Assembly: GCA_025966315.1 (NCBI GenBank)
Contig: JAOPUZ010000072.1
Coordinates: forward strand, 1-64,000
Length of the DNA stretch: 64,000 nt
Reading direction: 5' to 3'
Origin: Frankiales bacterium
Lineage (GTDB): Bacteria; Actinomycetota; Actinomycetes; Mycobacteriales; Jatrophihabitantaceae
Of the stretch, positions 16,626 to 25,415 are shown in pieces (position 1 is the first letter of the stretch; the number at the start of each line of letters is the position of its first letter). The notes under the pieces were generated by a model. It was not told the DNA's origin. It made no database searches and saw only the letters and a list, made by a program, of their open reading frames with translations. A program made the translations under genes and the position numbers.

Positions 16626-16655
16626 CGGAATCGGCAGCCGGGACGAGCGATTCCG
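16626..16655 (-). terminator. Weak hairpin downstream of the LLM gene
   Basis: CGGAATCG pairs with CGATTCCG across 14 bases, in the 190-base gap between the LLM gene and molbindin. It is on the correct side to end the LLM transcript but lacks a U-tract. Confidence 0.35.
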
Positions 16656-16782
16656 GCGTCTGGACCGCGTTGGCTGACCGCGTCCGAGCGGCCGACCGCA
16701 GCTCGGTGTGCTGTTATTGCGGACGTCCGTACCTGCGAACGGTCGACCTGCTCGTGTCAATTACGGCACAGGCGTCCGAACC

Positions 16783-17634
16783 TCAGGTCGATGGTGCCTG
16801 GGCGAACAGCACCTGCGCCAGCGCGGTCAGGTCGGGAACCGGGTCGACGCCCGACGGGGTCAGCACCTGGACACAGACGTGGTCGGCGCCGGCATCGAGG
16901 TGGGCGTTGAGTACCGCGGCCACGTCGGCAGCGGTGCCGTGTACCGCGAGGGCATCGATCAGCCGATCACTGCCCTCACCGGCCAGATCCTCGTCGGTGA
17001 ACCCGACGCTGCGCAGCATGTTCGTGTAGTTGACCAGGCCTAGGTAATGCTTGACGACGGGACGACCGATCGAGCGGGCCTCCGCCGGATCTGTCTTCAG
17101 GACGGCCTTCTGCTCCGGGGCCAGCAGCACGCCTGCGCCGACGATGTCCCGCGCGCGGCGGGTGTGTTCGGGTGTGGTCAGGTACGGATGGGCACCGAGC
17201 GAGCGTTCAGCCGCCAGCTTCAGAACCTTCGGTCCCAGCGCGGCGACAACGCGCGAGGACGCCGGCACACCCTCGGCGTCCAGGGCGTCGAGGTAGTCGA
17301 CCAGCGCTTGGTAGGGCTTGCTGTAATCCTTGCCGATGGCCTCGGGGTGGCCGACCCCGATACCGAGCAGGAACCGCCCCGGGTGTCGCGCCTCGATCCG
17401 ATGCCAGGCGGCCGCGATCGGCTTCGCGTCGTCCTTCCAGATGTTGGTGATGCCGGTGGCCACCGGCAGGGTCTCGGTCGCATCGAGCAGGTCTTCGATC
17501 AGTTGCAGGTCGCCACCGGGCGAGCCGCCGATCCAGAGGGCGCCGTAGCCGAGTTTCTCGACGGTGGCGGCGAATTGCGGGGTGGTCGTCCGGTCGGGGC
17601 GCCAGACGCCGTACTTGCCGAGTTCTTCGAACAT
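16783..17634 (-). CDS. LLM-class F420-dependent oxidoreductase (TIGR03620-like)
   Basis: 283 residues. It begins MFEELGKYGVWRPDRTTTPQ and has GYGALWIGGSPGGDLQLIED, TGITNIWKDDAKPIAAAWHR and GRFLLGIGVGHPEAIGKDYS, the pattern of the actinobacterial TIGR03620 family. A histidine near GVGHPE and the basic VVKHYLGLVNYTN segment are typical. The substrate is unknown. It has about 30% more acidic surface residues than the LLM gene at 10416 by eye and is not a recent duplicate. Confidence 0.88.
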   Translation of the reverse strand: MFEELGKYGVWRPDRTTTPQFAATVEKLGYGALWIGGSPGGDLQLIEDLLDATETLPVATGITNIWKDDAKPIAAAWHRIEARHPGRFLLGIGVGHPEAIGKDYSKPYQALVDYLDALDAEGVPASSRVVAALGPKVLKLAAERSLGAHPYLTTPEHTRRARDIVGAGVLLAPEQKAVLKTDPAEARSIGRPVVKHYLGLVNYTNMLRSVGFTDEDLAGEGSDRLIDALAVHGTAADVAAVLNAHLDAGADHVCVQVLTPSGVDPVPDLTALAQVLFAQAPST

Positions 17635-17734
17635 TCGGGTTGCTCCTTCGCGACGGGATTGATCGTCAGCCGGTTATGCGCACCGGGCCGCTGCGCCCAA
17701 CGCTAGTGCCCGGGCTTCTGATTGACTCGATGTC

Positions 17735-18226
17735 ATGTCCGCGATCGACCACCTACTTCATGCCAACGTCTCCTACGCCAAGACCTTCCCCGGCCCGCGT
17801 CCGCTCCGGCCGAAGCTGAGGTTGGCCGTCATAGCCTGCATGGACTCCCGGCTCGACCTGTTCGGCGCCCTTGGTCTGGATATCGGCGATGCTCACCTCA
17901 TTCGCAACGCCGGCGGTTTGCCGACCGACGATGTATTGCGGTCCTTGGCGCTGAGCCAGCGCTCGCTCGGAACACGCGAGGTGGTGCTCATCCATCACAC
18001 CGAATGCGGCATGCAGGGCTTCGACGACGTGGCGTTCCGCGCCGAGTTGGCGTCCGAGAGCGGCCACGAGCCGCCGTGGGATGTGCCTGGCTTCAGCGAT
18101 ATCCGCGCCACCATGCGCACCTCCATCGCGGTGGTGCGCGGCTGTTTGTGGATACCGCACCGGGACGACGTCCGGGGCTTCATCTTCGACACCGCTACCG
18201 CTCGTATCGACGAAGTCCTCGCTTAG
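17735..18226 (+). CDS. Beta-class carbonic anhydrase
   Basis: 163 residues. Zinc ligands are Cys35 (CMDSR), His88 and Cys91 (HHTECGM), with the catalytic Asp-Arg dyad Asp37/Arg39. It catalyses CO2/bicarbonate interconversion in the cytosol. The short length and the RNAGG motif match the small actinobacterial beta-CA group (Rv1284-like). It is monocistronic and convergent with a small membrane protein gene. Confidence 0.92.
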   Translation: MSAIDHLLHANVSYAKTFPGPRPLRPKLRLAVIACMDSRLDLFGALGLDIGDAHLIRNAGGLPTDDVLRSLALSQRSLGTREVVLIHHTECGMQGFDDVAFRAELASESGHEPPWDVPGFSDIRATMRTSIAVVRGCLWIPHRDDVRGFIFDTATARIDEVLA

Positions 18227-18277
18227 TTCGCTAGATCGCTCGCGGAAGCGGAGCGACGAACGTGGCCGCTCGTTCGG

Positions 18278-18640
18278 TCAGGGCAGCCAGCTGGGGTTGC
18301 TCTGCTGCAAGGCGATCATGCCGATGCCGGCCATCAGGGCGATGAACATCACCACCGACAGCAGCACCACCACATCGAGGTAGACGTCACGCACGGCGGC
18401 GGCATCCATCCGGGCGGCCTTCTTGCTTCGCGGTGATTCCGGCGACCGCCGAGCCGCTGGCGCTGCGGCCGAGACCAACGCCGCCGACGACCCTGACATC
18501 GCCGACGACGCAGACGCCGACGACGTTCTGGCCGATGAAGCGGCTGCCAGCGAGCCGGCGCGTGATCGAGCCACGGCCGCACTTCTAGTTGTCGGTCCGT
18601 CCGTTGTCCCCGCTGTCACACGGTCGGGTCTACGCCGCAT
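18278..18640 (-). CDS. Small single-helix membrane protein; start uncertain
   Basis: The conserved-looking part is the C-terminus: MDAAAVRDVYLDVVVLLSVV followed by a transmembrane segment ending GMIALQQSNPSWLP. The first 77 residues of the 120-residue ORF are Ala/Ser/Arg low complexity. A start at ATG 18409 would give a 43-residue protein, with GGATG just upstream. I cannot decide between the two from sequence alone. Function unknown. Confidence 0.5.
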   Translation of the reverse strand: MRRRPDRVTAGTTDGPTTRSAAVARSRAGSLAAASSARTSSASASSAMSGSSAALVSAAAPAARRSPESPRSKKAARMDAAAVRDVYLDVVVLLSVVMFIALMAGIGMIALQQSNPSWLP

Positions 18641-18753
18641 CGGCCGTCGCGAACGAGGGAATCAGGACATCGAGATGCTTCGGTGACCTGATGGTTATCA
18701 GAACGAGTAATTGGGCCCCAAGGCTCAATCACCCGTTCACAGTTTGTGCTAGC

Positions 18754-19953
18754 TCAGCCGCTGTCGACATCATCGCCGTGTGCGCGCAGATACCGGCCGA
18801 AGTGGGGCACGGTGAACGCGATCCGACCGCGTTCAGCCGAATAGATCAAGCCTTTCTTGAGCAGTGCGTCGCGAGCAGGCGACAACGACTGCGGCTTGCG
18901 GCTCAACGCCTCGGCGACGGCCGACGTCAGCACCGAATCGGGTTCGGACGCGCTGGCCGCCGCCATGCCCCGCAGGTATTCGCGCTCGGCCGGCGTCGCC
19001 CGTTCGTACCGGGAACCGAAGAAACCCACCGCCAGTTCGGCCTCCGCCTCTGGAGCGGCGACCCGGACATCGCCCGCCTCGATCGGGCTGTGCGGCGCGA
19101 CGTCCCAGACGGCCTTGCCGTAGGCCTGGATGAAATACGGATAGCCGGCAGTGACCTCGTACATGGCGGTCAGCGCGTCTTCGGTGAAGTCACCGCCCTC
19201 GTCGCGAGCCGGGCTGCGCAGCGCCCGATCGGCCGCCTCGCGATCCAGCCGATCAATTCGTGAGTACCGGAACAGCCGCTCGCTGTACGACTTGCTCGCA
19301 CTCAGCACCGCGGGCAGGTGGGGCAGGCCGGCCCCGACCACAACCAACGGCAACGCGTGCTGGCTCAGTTCATGACAGGCCGCGCACAACGCCGAGACAT
19401 CCTCCGGCTCGAGATCCTGCATCTCGTCGATGAAGATCGCGACGCCCCGACCGGAGTCGGCCGCGAGCCCGGCGACGTCGGCCAGAAGTTCCACCAGGTC
19501 GATCTCGATGTCGCCCGAGTCGGCCCGGCCGGCAACGAGTGGTGCATCGATGCCCGGCTGCCACCGATCTCGCAGTTTCGCACCGGGCAGCTCCTTCTGC
19601 GCGAACGACTTGAGGACACCGAGCACGTGCTGGCGCGCCTCGTCGTTCGTCGCCCCGAGCTCGCGGATGGCCAGGTGCAGGGCTGCGGACAGCGGCCGGC
19701 GCAACGCCTGACCCGGCCGGGCCTCCAGCTTTCCGGTGCCCCAGCCGGCGCGGACCGCCGCGGAGCGCAGGGCGTTCAGCAGCACCGTCTTGCCCACGCC
19801 CCGTAGGCCGGTGAGCACGATCGAGCGTTCGGGGCGACCGTTGGTCACCCGCTCGATCAGCACGTCGAAGGACGCCAACTCGCCGTCGCGACCAGCCAGT
19901 TCGGGTGGGCGTTGCCCCGCGCCGGGGGCATACGGGTTGCGCACCGGATCCAT
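18754..19953 (-). CDS. AAA/STAND-type ATPase with winged-helix tail
   Basis: 399 residues. Walker A is GLRGVGKT (residues 49-56) and Walker B is VAIFIDEMQDL (171-181). Sensor-like VVVGAGLPHLP and YSRIDRLD segments follow. The order matches the Orc1/Cdc6-like AAA_16 group, with a C-terminal winged-helix (LSRKPQSLSPARDALLKKGL). Such single-gene ATPases are common in actinomycetes with no assigned role; some sit beside partner effectors, but none is next to it here. The ATG start has a Pro-rich MDPVRNPYAPGAGQRPPE lead typical of the family. Confidence 0.85.
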   Translation of the reverse strand: MDPVRNPYAPGAGQRPPELAGRDGELASFDVLIERVTNGRPERSIVLTGLRGVGKTVLLNALRSAAVRAGWGTGKLEARPGQALRRPLSAALHLAIRELGATNDEARQHVLGVLKSFAQKELPGAKLRDRWQPGIDAPLVAGRADSGDIEIDLVELLADVAGLAADSGRGVAIFIDEMQDLEPEDVSALCAACHELSQHALPLVVVGAGLPHLPAVLSASKSYSERLFRYSRIDRLDREAADRALRSPARDEGGDFTEDALTAMYEVTAGYPYFIQAYGKAVWDVAPHSPIEAGDVRVAAPEAEAELAVGFFGSRYERATPAEREYLRGMAAASASEPDSVLTSAVAEALSRKPQSLSPARDALLKKGLIYSAERGRIAFTVPHFGRYLRAHGDDVDSG

Positions 19954-20032
19954 GATCGGACAATATCGGGGTTTCTAGCGAGATCGGTATATTCGCTGAT
20001 ACGGCGATAGCGTGTCGCGCCCGACCGGGGTG

Positions 20033-20512
20033 CTAGCCGCGCCGCGGCGGCAGGTCGGCATGCTCCGTCGTGGACAGCATCACGCGGCCGATCTCACCGA
20101 GGGCCTTCAGCTGTTCCGAATTCAACTGGTCGATCAGGTACTGCCGGACCGCCGCCACATGCGGCGGCGCGGCCGACTCGACGACCGCGAAACCCTCATC
20201 GGTCAGCTCGGCCAGCTGACCGCGTTTGTCCGTAGGGCAATCAGTGCGCCGGATCCAGCCGCGTTCCTCCAGCCGCGCGACCGCGTGCGAGAGTCGGCTG
20301 CGCGAGGAATGGGTGAGGTCGGCCAGCTCGCTCATGCGCAGTGCGCGGCCAGGCACCTCGGACAACGGCACCAGGATCTCGAAGTAGGAATGCGACAACC
20401 CGCTGTCGGCCTGCAGCCGGCGATCGAGCACATCGGTCAGCGACCGGACGCCGTCGATGAAGGCGCGCCAAGATTCCTGCTCGCTGTCGGTCAGCCATCG
20501 TGTTTCTGCCAT
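20033..20512 (-). CDS. MarR-family transcriptional regulator
   Basis: 159 residues from ATG 20512 (MAETRWLTDSEQESWRAFID), the usual start for this group. The winged helix includes LRMSELADLTHSSRSRLSHA and VARLEERGWIRRTDCPTDKR, with the wing Asp-Lys-Arg of MarR proteins. The C-terminal dimer helix follows. The ligand is unknown. The closest candidate target is the PPOX-type F420 oxidoreductase gene 126 bases upstream on the same strand. Confidence 0.9.
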   Translation of the reverse strand: MAETRWLTDSEQESWRAFIDGVRSLTDVLDRRLQADSGLSHSYFEILVPLSEVPGRALRMSELADLTHSSRSRLSHAVARLEERGWIRRTDCPTDKRGQLAELTDEGFAVVESAAPPHVAAVRQYLIDQLNSEQLKALGEIGRVMLSTTEHADLPPRRG

Positions 20513-20638
20513 CAGACACCCACCCCCGCCAATCGGTGCGGCCCGGAGCCCCACCAATTGCAAATGTAGTGCGCTTGCAGCCTGGGCGGACTCTGCCGTT
20601 CCGGCAGCTTGTCTCAGCCCAGCTCGCCATCGCTCGGC

Positions 20639-21040
20639 TTACGGCTGCTCACCCGTTGGTTCGTCGGTCGGACGGAGCTGGTAGTGCTGCGTCTGCTGGC
20701 CGCGTAGCCGGTGCACCAGCGGGACGAGGACGCGATGCATCACCGGATACTTCGCGCTGAGCAGGTCGCGGGCCCGGGTCGACTCGGTGCCGTCCAGCAA
20801 TCGGGCGATGCCGGGCTGGTCGCTGCCGGTGGGACGCCCGAACGCGGTGCACGGCGCCACGCGTACGTCGGGAAAGTTGCGCAGCCGCTTCGCTTTGCCG
20901 GCGGTGGACCAGGTGCGGAAGTAGGCCATGCCGTGCTCGTCGACAACGACGCTCACCGGCGTTGGCACCCAGCTGCCGTCGCGCCGCCGGGTGCTCAACA
21001 GCATGTTCTTCGTCCGGCGGAAGTGTTCGAGGTCTTGCAT
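20639..21040 (-). CDS. PPOX-class F420-dependent oxidoreductase
   Basis: 133 residues with the split-barrel pattern: LEHFRRTKNMLLSTRRRDGS, VPTPVSVVVDEHGMAYFRTW, GKAKRLRNFPDVRVAPCTAF and a C-terminal MHRVLVPLVHRL. The T-KAKRLRNFP stretch is typical of TIGR03666-type F420-binding proteins. It reduces unknown substrates with F420H2. It is divergent from serA. Confidence 0.88.
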   Translation of the reverse strand: MQDLEHFRRTKNMLLSTRRRDGSWVPTPVSVVVDEHGMAYFRTWSTAGKAKRLRNFPDVRVAPCTAFGRPTGSDQPGIARLLDGTESTRARDLLSAKYPVMHRVLVPLVHRLRGQQTQHYQLRPTDEPTGEQP

Positions 21041-21140
21041 CAGGCCATCCTTTCCGAGGTTGTGTACAGCCCGCTTATCGACGATGCGTACCGCTTAGAC
21101 TGGACCAAGCCCGACGCCGTCGAAACCCCCGAGGTCACAA

Positions 21141-22352
21141 GTGCAGGTCAACCCGGTCCGAGTGCTGTTGCTCGAGCAGATCCACCCTGACGCGATCGCG
21201 CGGCTTCAGTCCTGCGGTTACGACGTCACCGCATTGGACCGCGCCCTGGACGAGGACGAGCTGATCGAGGCCATTGCCGACGTTCAGCTGCTGGGCATCA
21301 GGTCCAAGACTCAGGTCACCGAACGGGTGATCGCGGCGGCGCCGAACCTCATCTCGATCGGGGCGTTCTGCATCGGCACGAATCAGATCGATCTGCTGGC
21401 GGCGACCACGCACGGCGTCACGGTGTTCAACGCCCCGTTCTCCAATACCCGCAGCGTGGTCGAGCTCGCCATCTCCGAATTGATCGCGCTGACTCGGGGG
21501 TTGACCGGCAAGAACGCCTCGATGCATGCGGGCGTCTGGGACAAGTCGGCCGACGGTGCCCATGAGGTGCGCGGCCGCACGCTGGGCATCGTGGGTTACG
21601 GCAACATCGGGACCCAGCTATCCGTGCTCGCCGAGAATCTGGGCATGCGGGTGCTCTTCTACGACACGACGGACAAGCTGGCGCTGGGCAACGCACACCG
21701 CACGTCCAGTCTCAAAGAACTGCTACACGATTCAGACGTCGTGACGCTGCACGTCGACGGCCGTCCCGAGAACATGAACATCTTCGGTGAGGCCGAGTTC
21801 GCGGCGATGCGGGACGGCGCAATCTTTCTCAACCTGTCCCGGGGTTTCGTGGTCGACTCTGCGGCGCTGCGCCGCAACATCGAGATCGGTCACATCGGGG
21901 GCGCCGCGGTCGACGTCTTCCCGGTCGAGCCCAAGGGCCGCGGCGACGAGTTCGTCTCCGAGCTGCGCGGCCTGCCCAACGTGATCCTGACCCCGCACAT
22001 CGGCGGATCCACCGAAGAGGCCCAAGAAGACATCGGCCGGTTCGTGGCCGGCAAGTTCCGGGATTTCGTGGCCGATGGTTCCACGGCGCTCAGTGTCAAC
22101 CTGCCCGGCCTCGACCTACCTCGCCGCGACGACACGCTCCGCCTCGTTCATCTGCACCGCAACGTCCCTGGGGTGCTGGCGCGGATCAACGGCCTGCTGG
22201 CATCGCACGAGGTGAACGTCGAGGCCCAGCTGCTCGGCACCCGCGGCGAGGTCGGCTATGTGGTCACCGACAGCGCCGGTGGCGTAACCCAGGCGATCGT
22301 GGACGAGATCCGGGCCATGCCCGAGACGATCAAGCTCCGGGTCGTCTTCTGA
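21141..22352 (+). CDS. serA: D-3-phosphoglycerate dehydrogenase with C-terminal ACT domain
   Basis: 403 residues from GTG 21141. The NAD-binding motif is GIVGYGNIG (residues 149-157), the catalytic Arg is in NLSRGF, and the catalytic His is in TPHIGGS (His286). A C-terminal ACT domain (about 333-403, DTLRLVHLHRNVPGVLARIN) provides serine feedback. The length and single ACT domain match the E. coli-type enzyme (410 aa) rather than the longer mycobacterial form with an extra ASB domain. It catalyses the first step of serine biosynthesis. No other ser genes are adjacent. Confidence 0.9.
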   Translation: MQVNPVRVLLLEQIHPDAIARLQSCGYDVTALDRALDEDELIEAIADVQLLGIRSKTQVTERVIAAAPNLISIGAFCIGTNQIDLLAATTHGVTVFNAPFSNTRSVVELAISELIALTRGLTGKNASMHAGVWDKSADGAHEVRGRTLGIVGYGNIGTQLSVLAENLGMRVLFYDTTDKLALGNAHRTSSLKELLHDSDVVTLHVDGRPENMNIFGEAEFAAMRDGAIFLNLSRGFVVDSAALRRNIEIGHIGGAAVDVFPVEPKGRGDEFVSELRGLPNVILTPHIGGSTEEAQEDIGRFVAGKFRDFVADGSTALSVNLPGLDLPRRDDTLRLVHLHRNVPGVLARINGLLASHEVNVEAQLLGTRGEVGYVVTDSAGGVTQAIVDEIRAMPETIKLRVVF

Positions 22353-22603
22353 GCATCGCGGCTCGCGTTAGAGGCCGCGGCACCTCGCTGACACCGACGC
22401 AGGCCGGGGTCTGGGTCGGTGGTCTGGGCGGCTATCTCGCTGCCGTGCCTGCCTAGGTGCGGCGCCGCTACGACCTGTGCCAGCAGCGCATCGAATCTGC
22501 GTACCGTTACGAGCGGGGCGTCACACTGCGCCTGTTGGCGGGCGAGGTCATACCGTCGTCGGAATGCCTGCCGCACGAGAAACGGCGGCGGTGGCTAGCA
22601 GAG

Positions 22604-23557
22604 CTAGATCAGCGGCAGGACTTCGTCGGCGATGAGCTCCAGCTGGTCCAGGTCGTCGAAATCCATCACCTGCAGATAGATGGTGCTCGCGCCGATGTCG
22701 ACGTAGCTCCGGATCTTGTCGACCACCTCGGCGGGCGTGCCGCCGAAGGCGTTCTCACGCAAGGCGGCAACGTCGCCACCCTGGTTCGCCGCGCGCTGCT
22801 CGATCTCGGCGTCAGTACGACCGACGCACACCGCGTGGGCAAACGAGTACGTCATCGTCTCGGGCGCCCGACCTGCGGCGGCCACCGCGGCCCGAATCCG
22901 GTCGAAGATTGCGGCGGCACCCGCCACCGGCTGGAAGCCCACGTTGTACTCATCGGCGAAGCGCGCGGCCAGTGCCGCGGATCTCGTTTTGCCCTGGCCG
23001 CCCAGGATGATCGGCGGACGGGGTGACTGCGCCGGCTTGGGCAGGCCCGGCGAGTTGGTCAGCTGGTAGTAGCGGCCGTCGTAGTTGTAAGTGCCACCCA
23101 CCGGCGTCCGCCACAGGCCGTCGACGATCTCGACCTGCTCGGCGAACCGGTCGAAGCGCTCCGGCAGTTCGGGGTACGGGATGGCGTAGGCCGCGTGCTC
23201 GGCTTCGTACCAGCCCGCGCCGACGCCGAGTTCGATCCGTCCCCGGCTCATCTGGTCGACCTGCGCGACCTGGACGGCCAGCGGACCCGGATGGCGGAAT
23301 GTAGTCGGGCTGACCAGCGTGCCGAGTCGGATCCGCTCGGTGTCGCGGGCCAGGCCGGCCAGCATCACCCAGGCGTCGGAGGCGCCACGTTCGCCTTGCT
23401 CGCTGCGGTCACCGATCTGCAGGTAGTGATCCGATCGGAAGAAGCCGTCGAAGCCGAGCTGTTCGGTGGCTTGGGCCATCCGCAGCACCTGGTCGTAATC
23501 GGCGCCTTGCTGAGGCTCGGTGAATACGCGGATTCTTGTGCCGGCAGCAGGACTCAT
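22604..23557 (-). CDS. LLM-class F420-dependent oxidoreductase (TIGR03560-like)
   Basis: 317 residues: IRVFTEPQQGADYDQVLRMA, GFDGFFRSDHYLQIGDRSEQ, LGTLVSPTTFRHPGPLAVQV and GRIELGVGAGWYEAEHAAYA, plus RPPIILGGQGKTRSAALAAR. These are the consensus blocks of the TIGR03560 family, predicted F420 enzymes of actinomycetes. The substrate is unknown. It is divergent from the DGPF/ECF42 operon. Confidence 0.88.
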   Translation of the reverse strand: MSPAAGTRIRVFTEPQQGADYDQVLRMAQATEQLGFDGFFRSDHYLQIGDRSEQGERGASDAWVMLAGLARDTERIRLGTLVSPTTFRHPGPLAVQVAQVDQMSRGRIELGVGAGWYEAEHAAYAIPYPELPERFDRFAEQVEIVDGLWRTPVGGTYNYDGRYYQLTNSPGLPKPAQSPRPPIILGGQGKTRSAALAARFADEYNVGFQPVAGAAAIFDRIRAAVAAAGRAPETMTYSFAHAVCVGRTDAEIEQRAANQGGDVAALRENAFGGTPAEVVDKIRSYVDIGASTIYLQVMDFDDLDQLELIADEVLPLI

Positions 23558-23586
23558 ACCCGAGAATCTATCTCGACCGCGGTTGT

Positions 23587-23613
23587 TGTCGATTCTGATC
23601 AGCGCCGTTCGTC
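23587..23613 (+). promoter_or_regulatory. Putative ECF42-type promoter
   Basis: TGTCGA at 23587-23592, a 17-base spacer, then CGTC at 23610-23613. This is the -35 TGTCGA / -10 CGWC layout described for ECF42 sigma factors. It lies 57 bases before the DGPF start codon, so the operon is probably autoregulated. Identified by eye. Confidence 0.6.
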
Positions 23614-23669
23614 GACTAAGTGTTCAACCCGAAAGGGATCTGCAGGCAACACATCGTCAGGAGCACATC

Positions 23670-24023
23670 ATGGCCCAGTACCTCATTTTGATCTACGAAG
23701 ACGAAACCCAGTACGAGAAGGGCGGCCCCGAGTTGTGGGCCGAGATCGGACAGGCGCACGCCCGCTTCGCCCAGCAAGTCGGTGAGAACGGTGCCCAGAT
23801 CCTGGGCGGCGAGGCCCTCACGCCGACCGGCACCGCGACCAGCATTCGGTCCGACGTCGTCACCGACGGGCCCTTCGCGGAGACGAAGGAACAGCTCGGC
23901 GGCTTCTACCTGATTGAAGCCAAGGATCTCGACCATGCGCTGACCATCGGCAAGCTCTGCCCCGCCCGCTTCGGCGGCGTCGAGGTTCGCCCGGTCATGG
24001 ACACCTCAGGGATGGGCGAGTAA
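23670..24023 (+). CDS. YCII/DGPF-domain protein, ECF42 partner
   Basis: 117 residues from ATG 23670, with CAGGAG 8 bases upstream; the longer track ORF starts too early. The domain reads MAQYLILIYEDETQYEKGGP and then TDGPFAETKEQLGGFYLIEA, which contains the DGPF motif that names the family. DGPF proteins are the standard genomic partner of ECF42 sigma factors and are thought to be their effectors, with unknown chemistry. The sigma gene starts 7 bases downstream. Confidence 0.93.
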   Translation: MAQYLILIYEDETQYEKGGPELWAEIGQAHARFAQQVGENGAQILGGEALTPTGTATSIRSDVVTDGPFAETKEQLGGFYLIEAKDLDHALTIGKLCPARFGGVEVRPVMDTSGMGE

Positions 24024-24030
24024 CGCGCCG

Positions 24031-25347
24031 GTGATCGAACCGGACGCGGTCCGGGCCGCGCTGGCCGACGTGCATCGTCGCGAGTGGGCTGCCGTGCTCA
24101 CCGCGACGATGCGCGTGGCCGGCTCCCTCGATCTTGCCGAGGAATGCGCGCAGGAGGCGTTCGTACGGGCATTGGAAACCTGGCCGCGGGACGGGCTGCC
24201 GCGCAATCCGGCCGCGTGGTTGACCACGACGGCGAAGCGGCGCGCACTGGATGCGCACCGGCGGGACACGACGCTGCGGGGCAAGCTGCCACTGCTCTTC
24301 GAACCGGACGAGGGAACTTCCGCGGCCGGGCTGCTCGACCCGGCCGAGGACACTCCGATGAACTGGTCGCACTTCGAACCCGAGCCGTCCTTCGGCGGCG
24401 CTCGCAGCATCCCCGATGACCGGCTGCGCCTGGTGTTCACCTGCTGCCACCCCGCCCTGGCTCGGGAAGCTCAGGTCGCTCTCACCCTGCGCCTGGTGTG
24501 CGGGCTGAGCACGCCCGATATTGCCAGCGCGTTCCTGGTCAGCGAAGCGACCATGGCGGCCCGGGTCACCCGGGCGAAGAAGAAGATTGCCGCCGCCCGG
24601 ATTCCCTACCGGATCCCAGCCCTGGCGGAGCTGCCCGAGCGGCTGGATGCGGTGCTGACCGTGCTGCACCTGGTGTTCACGACCGGCCACCTGGCCCCCT
24701 CGGGGACGGAGCTGCACCGGCCGGAGCTGGCCGAGCGCGCGATCGATTGCGGCCGCCTGCTGCTGGCCCTGATGCCGGACGAGCGTGAGGTGGCCGGCCT
24801 GCTCGCGCTGATGTTGCTGACCGACGCACGCCGGCTGAGCCGTACCGATTCGGCCGGACGGCTGGTGCTGCTGGCCGAGCAGGATCGGCTGCGCTGGGAC
24901 GCCGGCAAGATCGATGAAGGACGGCAGCTGGTGGTGCGCTCGCTGCGCGGCGGTCGGCCGGGACGGTTCGCACTGCAGGCCGCGATCGCCGCCTTGCACG
25001 CCGAGTCGCCCAGCGCGGCCAGCACCGACTGGAGCCAGATCGTCGGGCTGTACGACCTGCTGTTGCAAGCCTGGCCGTCGCCGGTCGTCGCGCTGAATCG
25101 CGCGGTGGCGGTGGCCGAGCGCGACGGTCCGCTTGCCGGGTTGGCCGCGCTCGACGAACTTGACCGGCGGGACGGGACGAGCCTGTCGTCCTATCACTAC
25201 CTGCCGTCGGCGCGAGCCGAATTGTGGCGTCGGCTGGGCCGGCGTGACCAGGCTGCGCAGTGCTACCGCGTTGCCCTCGAGTTGGTCGACAACGAGGCCG
25301 AACGGGTCTTCCTGGCCGAACGCCTTGCTGAGGTTACCGGCGAGTAA
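24031..25347 (+). CDS. ECF sigma factor, ECF42 group
   Basis: 438 residues from GTG 24031. Sigma-2 (RREWAAVLTATMRVAGSLDL, EECAQEAFVRALETWPRDGL) and sigma-4 (VALTLRLVCGLSTPDIASAF, VSEATMAARVTRAKKKIAAA) are both intact. A long helical C-terminal extension of about 200 residues (DUF6596/TPR-like, SPVVALNRAVAVAERDG) is diagnostic for ECF42. No anti-sigma gene is present. In this group the C-terminal extension itself is needed for activity. It pairs with the DGPF gene upstream. Confidence 0.93.
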   Translation: MIEPDAVRAALADVHRREWAAVLTATMRVAGSLDLAEECAQEAFVRALETWPRDGLPRNPAAWLTTTAKRRALDAHRRDTTLRGKLPLLFEPDEGTSAAGLLDPAEDTPMNWSHFEPEPSFGGARSIPDDRLRLVFTCCHPALAREAQVALTLRLVCGLSTPDIASAFLVSEATMAARVTRAKKKIAAARIPYRIPALAELPERLDAVLTVLHLVFTTGHLAPSGTELHRPELAERAIDCGRLLLALMPDEREVAGLLALMLLTDARRLSRTDSAGRLVLLAEQDRLRWDAGKIDEGRQLVVRSLRGGRPGRFALQAAIAALHAESPSAASTDWSQIVGLYDLLLQAWPSPVVALNRAVAVAERDGPLAGLAALDELDRRDGTSLSSYHYLPSARAELWRRLGRRDQAAQCYRVALELVDNEAERVFLAERLAEVTGE

Positions 25348-25371
25348 TACACTTGGTTACTCACCAGTAAC
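25334..25371 (+). promoter_or_regulatory. Tandem TTAC-N6-GTAA operators before the acyl-CoA dehydrogenase gene
   Basis: GTTACTCACCAGTAAC (25356-25371) is a perfect 6-bp inverted repeat with a 4-base centre. A second copy TTACCGGCGAGTAA (25334-25347) overlaps the sigma-factor stop codon. The centre-to-centre distance is about 23 bases, so two TetR-like dimers could bind. It is 45 bases ahead of the dehydrogenase ATG. Confidence 0.65.
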
Positions 25372-25415
25372 ATAGCTCTGAGTCGGCGGGCTAGCGAGGT
25401 CAACGGGAGCATCCA

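Noticed and set aside
22353-22603. Possible small gene after serA (MRRRYDLCQQRIES frame)
   Set aside because: Short, no SD, continues into antisense of the LLM gene; weak GCGGC/GCCGC hairpin only.
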